Assembly: GCA_027627225.1 (NCBI GenBank) | Contig: CM051028.1 | Coordinates: 25,602,364 to 25,666,363 of the forward strand | Source: Congeria kusceri | Taxonomy: Eukaryota; Mollusca; Bivalvia; Myida; Dreissenidae | Direction of reading: 5' to 3' | Length of the DNA stretch: 64,000 bases | In this document: piece by piece, positions 63,110 through 64,000 of the stretch | Layout: each line of letters begins with the position of its first letter | How positions within the stretch are numbered: position 1 is the first letter of the stretch | Made by a program: the position numbers and the translations under genes | Notes under the pieces: model-generated | Told to the model about the DNA's origin: nothing | The model's database searches: none | What the model saw: only the letters and a program-made list of their open reading frames with translations

Positions 63110-63720
63110 TTCTGTGTTTGATAAACACACATGCCCCCGGTTGGTGCTGGGTAGCCCATTTTTTAGTCCAAATTAGGTCAAGGTCAAGGTGAGGTTGGGT
63201 GATATGGACGGACTGGGAACGGTCATAAGTAAATATCCAAGTGTTGTAGTAAGCGGTGTTGGTGCTAGATGAAGCGGTAAAATCTAGTTAAGCAAAAAAC
63301 AGCCCATTTGAATTATTCTAAGTGCAAATTAGGTCAAGGTCAAGGTCAAAGTGAGGTTGGGTGATATGGGTGGATTGGGAATGGTCATAAGTAACAAATG
63401 TATAAATATCCAAGTGTTATAGTAAGCGGTGTTGGTGGTAGACAAAACTATAAAATCTAGTTAACCAAGAAATGGCACTTTTGATTTATTTTTTTTAATT
63501 ATTTTAAGTCCAAATTAGGTCAAGGTCAAAGTGAGGTTGGGTGATATGGGTGGATAGGGAATGGTCATAAGCAACAACTGTGTAGTATCCAAATGTTGTA
63601 GTAAGTGGTAATGGTGCTAGACGAAGCGGTGAAATCTACTTAACCTTGTCACGAACAAGGGGGGACGGACAGTACGATCACTATATGCCTCCCGCATCAA
63701 GATGCCGGGGGCATAAAAAA
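63110..63720. repeat. Family I tandem-core element
   Basis: Three units of about 165-190 bp with AATTAGGTCAAGGTCAA and GTGAGGTTGGGTGATATGG. Ends CACATGCCCCCGG and CCGGGGGCATAA are inverted; the right end is preceded by GGGGGGACGGACAG. Confidence 0.85.
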
Positions 63721-64000
63721 ATTATTAATGTAGAAAGATTGGCTCAGTGTTTCTTTTTCTTGAATTTAAGCAGAATTTGATATATGTTAGATTAAGTGAT
63801 CAAAATTTAAATTAACTGTTTAGTTTATGTTTTTTGTTGAAGCTGTGGTATTCAAGCATAAATGCTTCATTTACAATCTATTTCAGTATTAGATTAAATT
63901 AATTTTGAAAATTGTGTTGTACTATAACCATCAAAGGTAAAAGTTAATAAAGAAACAGTGTATAGTTTATCCAATTATGGGCACCAAACAATGGCAGACA
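63721..64000. other. Usherin intron, window edge
   Basis: AT-rich. No exon found between 63032 and the window end. Confidence 0.5.

Overview
The window is animal nuclear DNA, most likely from a bivalve mollusc. It is intron-rich, with GT-AG introns, and packed with short dispersed elements whose cores are tandem 135-170-bp units and whose ends often form a small TATATGCCCCC...GGGGGCATA hairpin, a style familiar from clams and oysters. The species cannot be named from the sequence.

Two genes converge. On the plus strand, 1-5128 holds the last four exons of a single-pass membrane protein: a membrane segment, then a cytoplasmic tail with two FDNPxY endocytosis-type motifs. On the minus strand, 63031 down to 7720 holds 36 exons of an usherin (USH2A) homologue. 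I joined these exons by hand; the intron phases agree at all 35 junctions and give 8952 nt, or 2983 residues plus stop. The 5' part of the gene (signal peptide, laminin modules, first FN3 domains) lies beyond 64000.

The usherin segment reads in protein order as follows. Exons 1-15 carry about ten fibronectin type III (FN3) domains. Exons 16-21 carry a cysteine-pair-rich module that appears to sit inside one FN3 domain. Exons 22-33 carry about sixteen more FN3 domains, nine and a half of them in one 2702-nt exon (17980-20681). Exon 34 carries the membrane segment, and exons 35-36 carry a short acidic tail ending in the PDZ ligand DTHL. In vertebrates usherin is the large extracellular fibrous link of photoreceptors and hair-cell stereocilia and binds whirlin and harmonin through this tail; the same architecture here suggests an equivalent adhesion role.

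The introns are mostly repeats: at least nine families of tandem-core elements (A-K below), a tRNA-derived SINE in two copies (one split by a 945-bp transposon), several MITE-like inverted-repeat elements (some nested), and minisatellites. Most unusual are duplications seeded on exon boundaries: a 17-copy 68/71-bp array made from the 3' end of exon 16 plus its splice donor, a 66-bp array touching the acceptor of exon 31, a 69-nt open, spliceable-looking copy of the end of exon 10, and a copied acceptor near exon 12. Several repeat families also carry perfect nuclear-receptor-type AGGTCA repeats with family-specific spacing.
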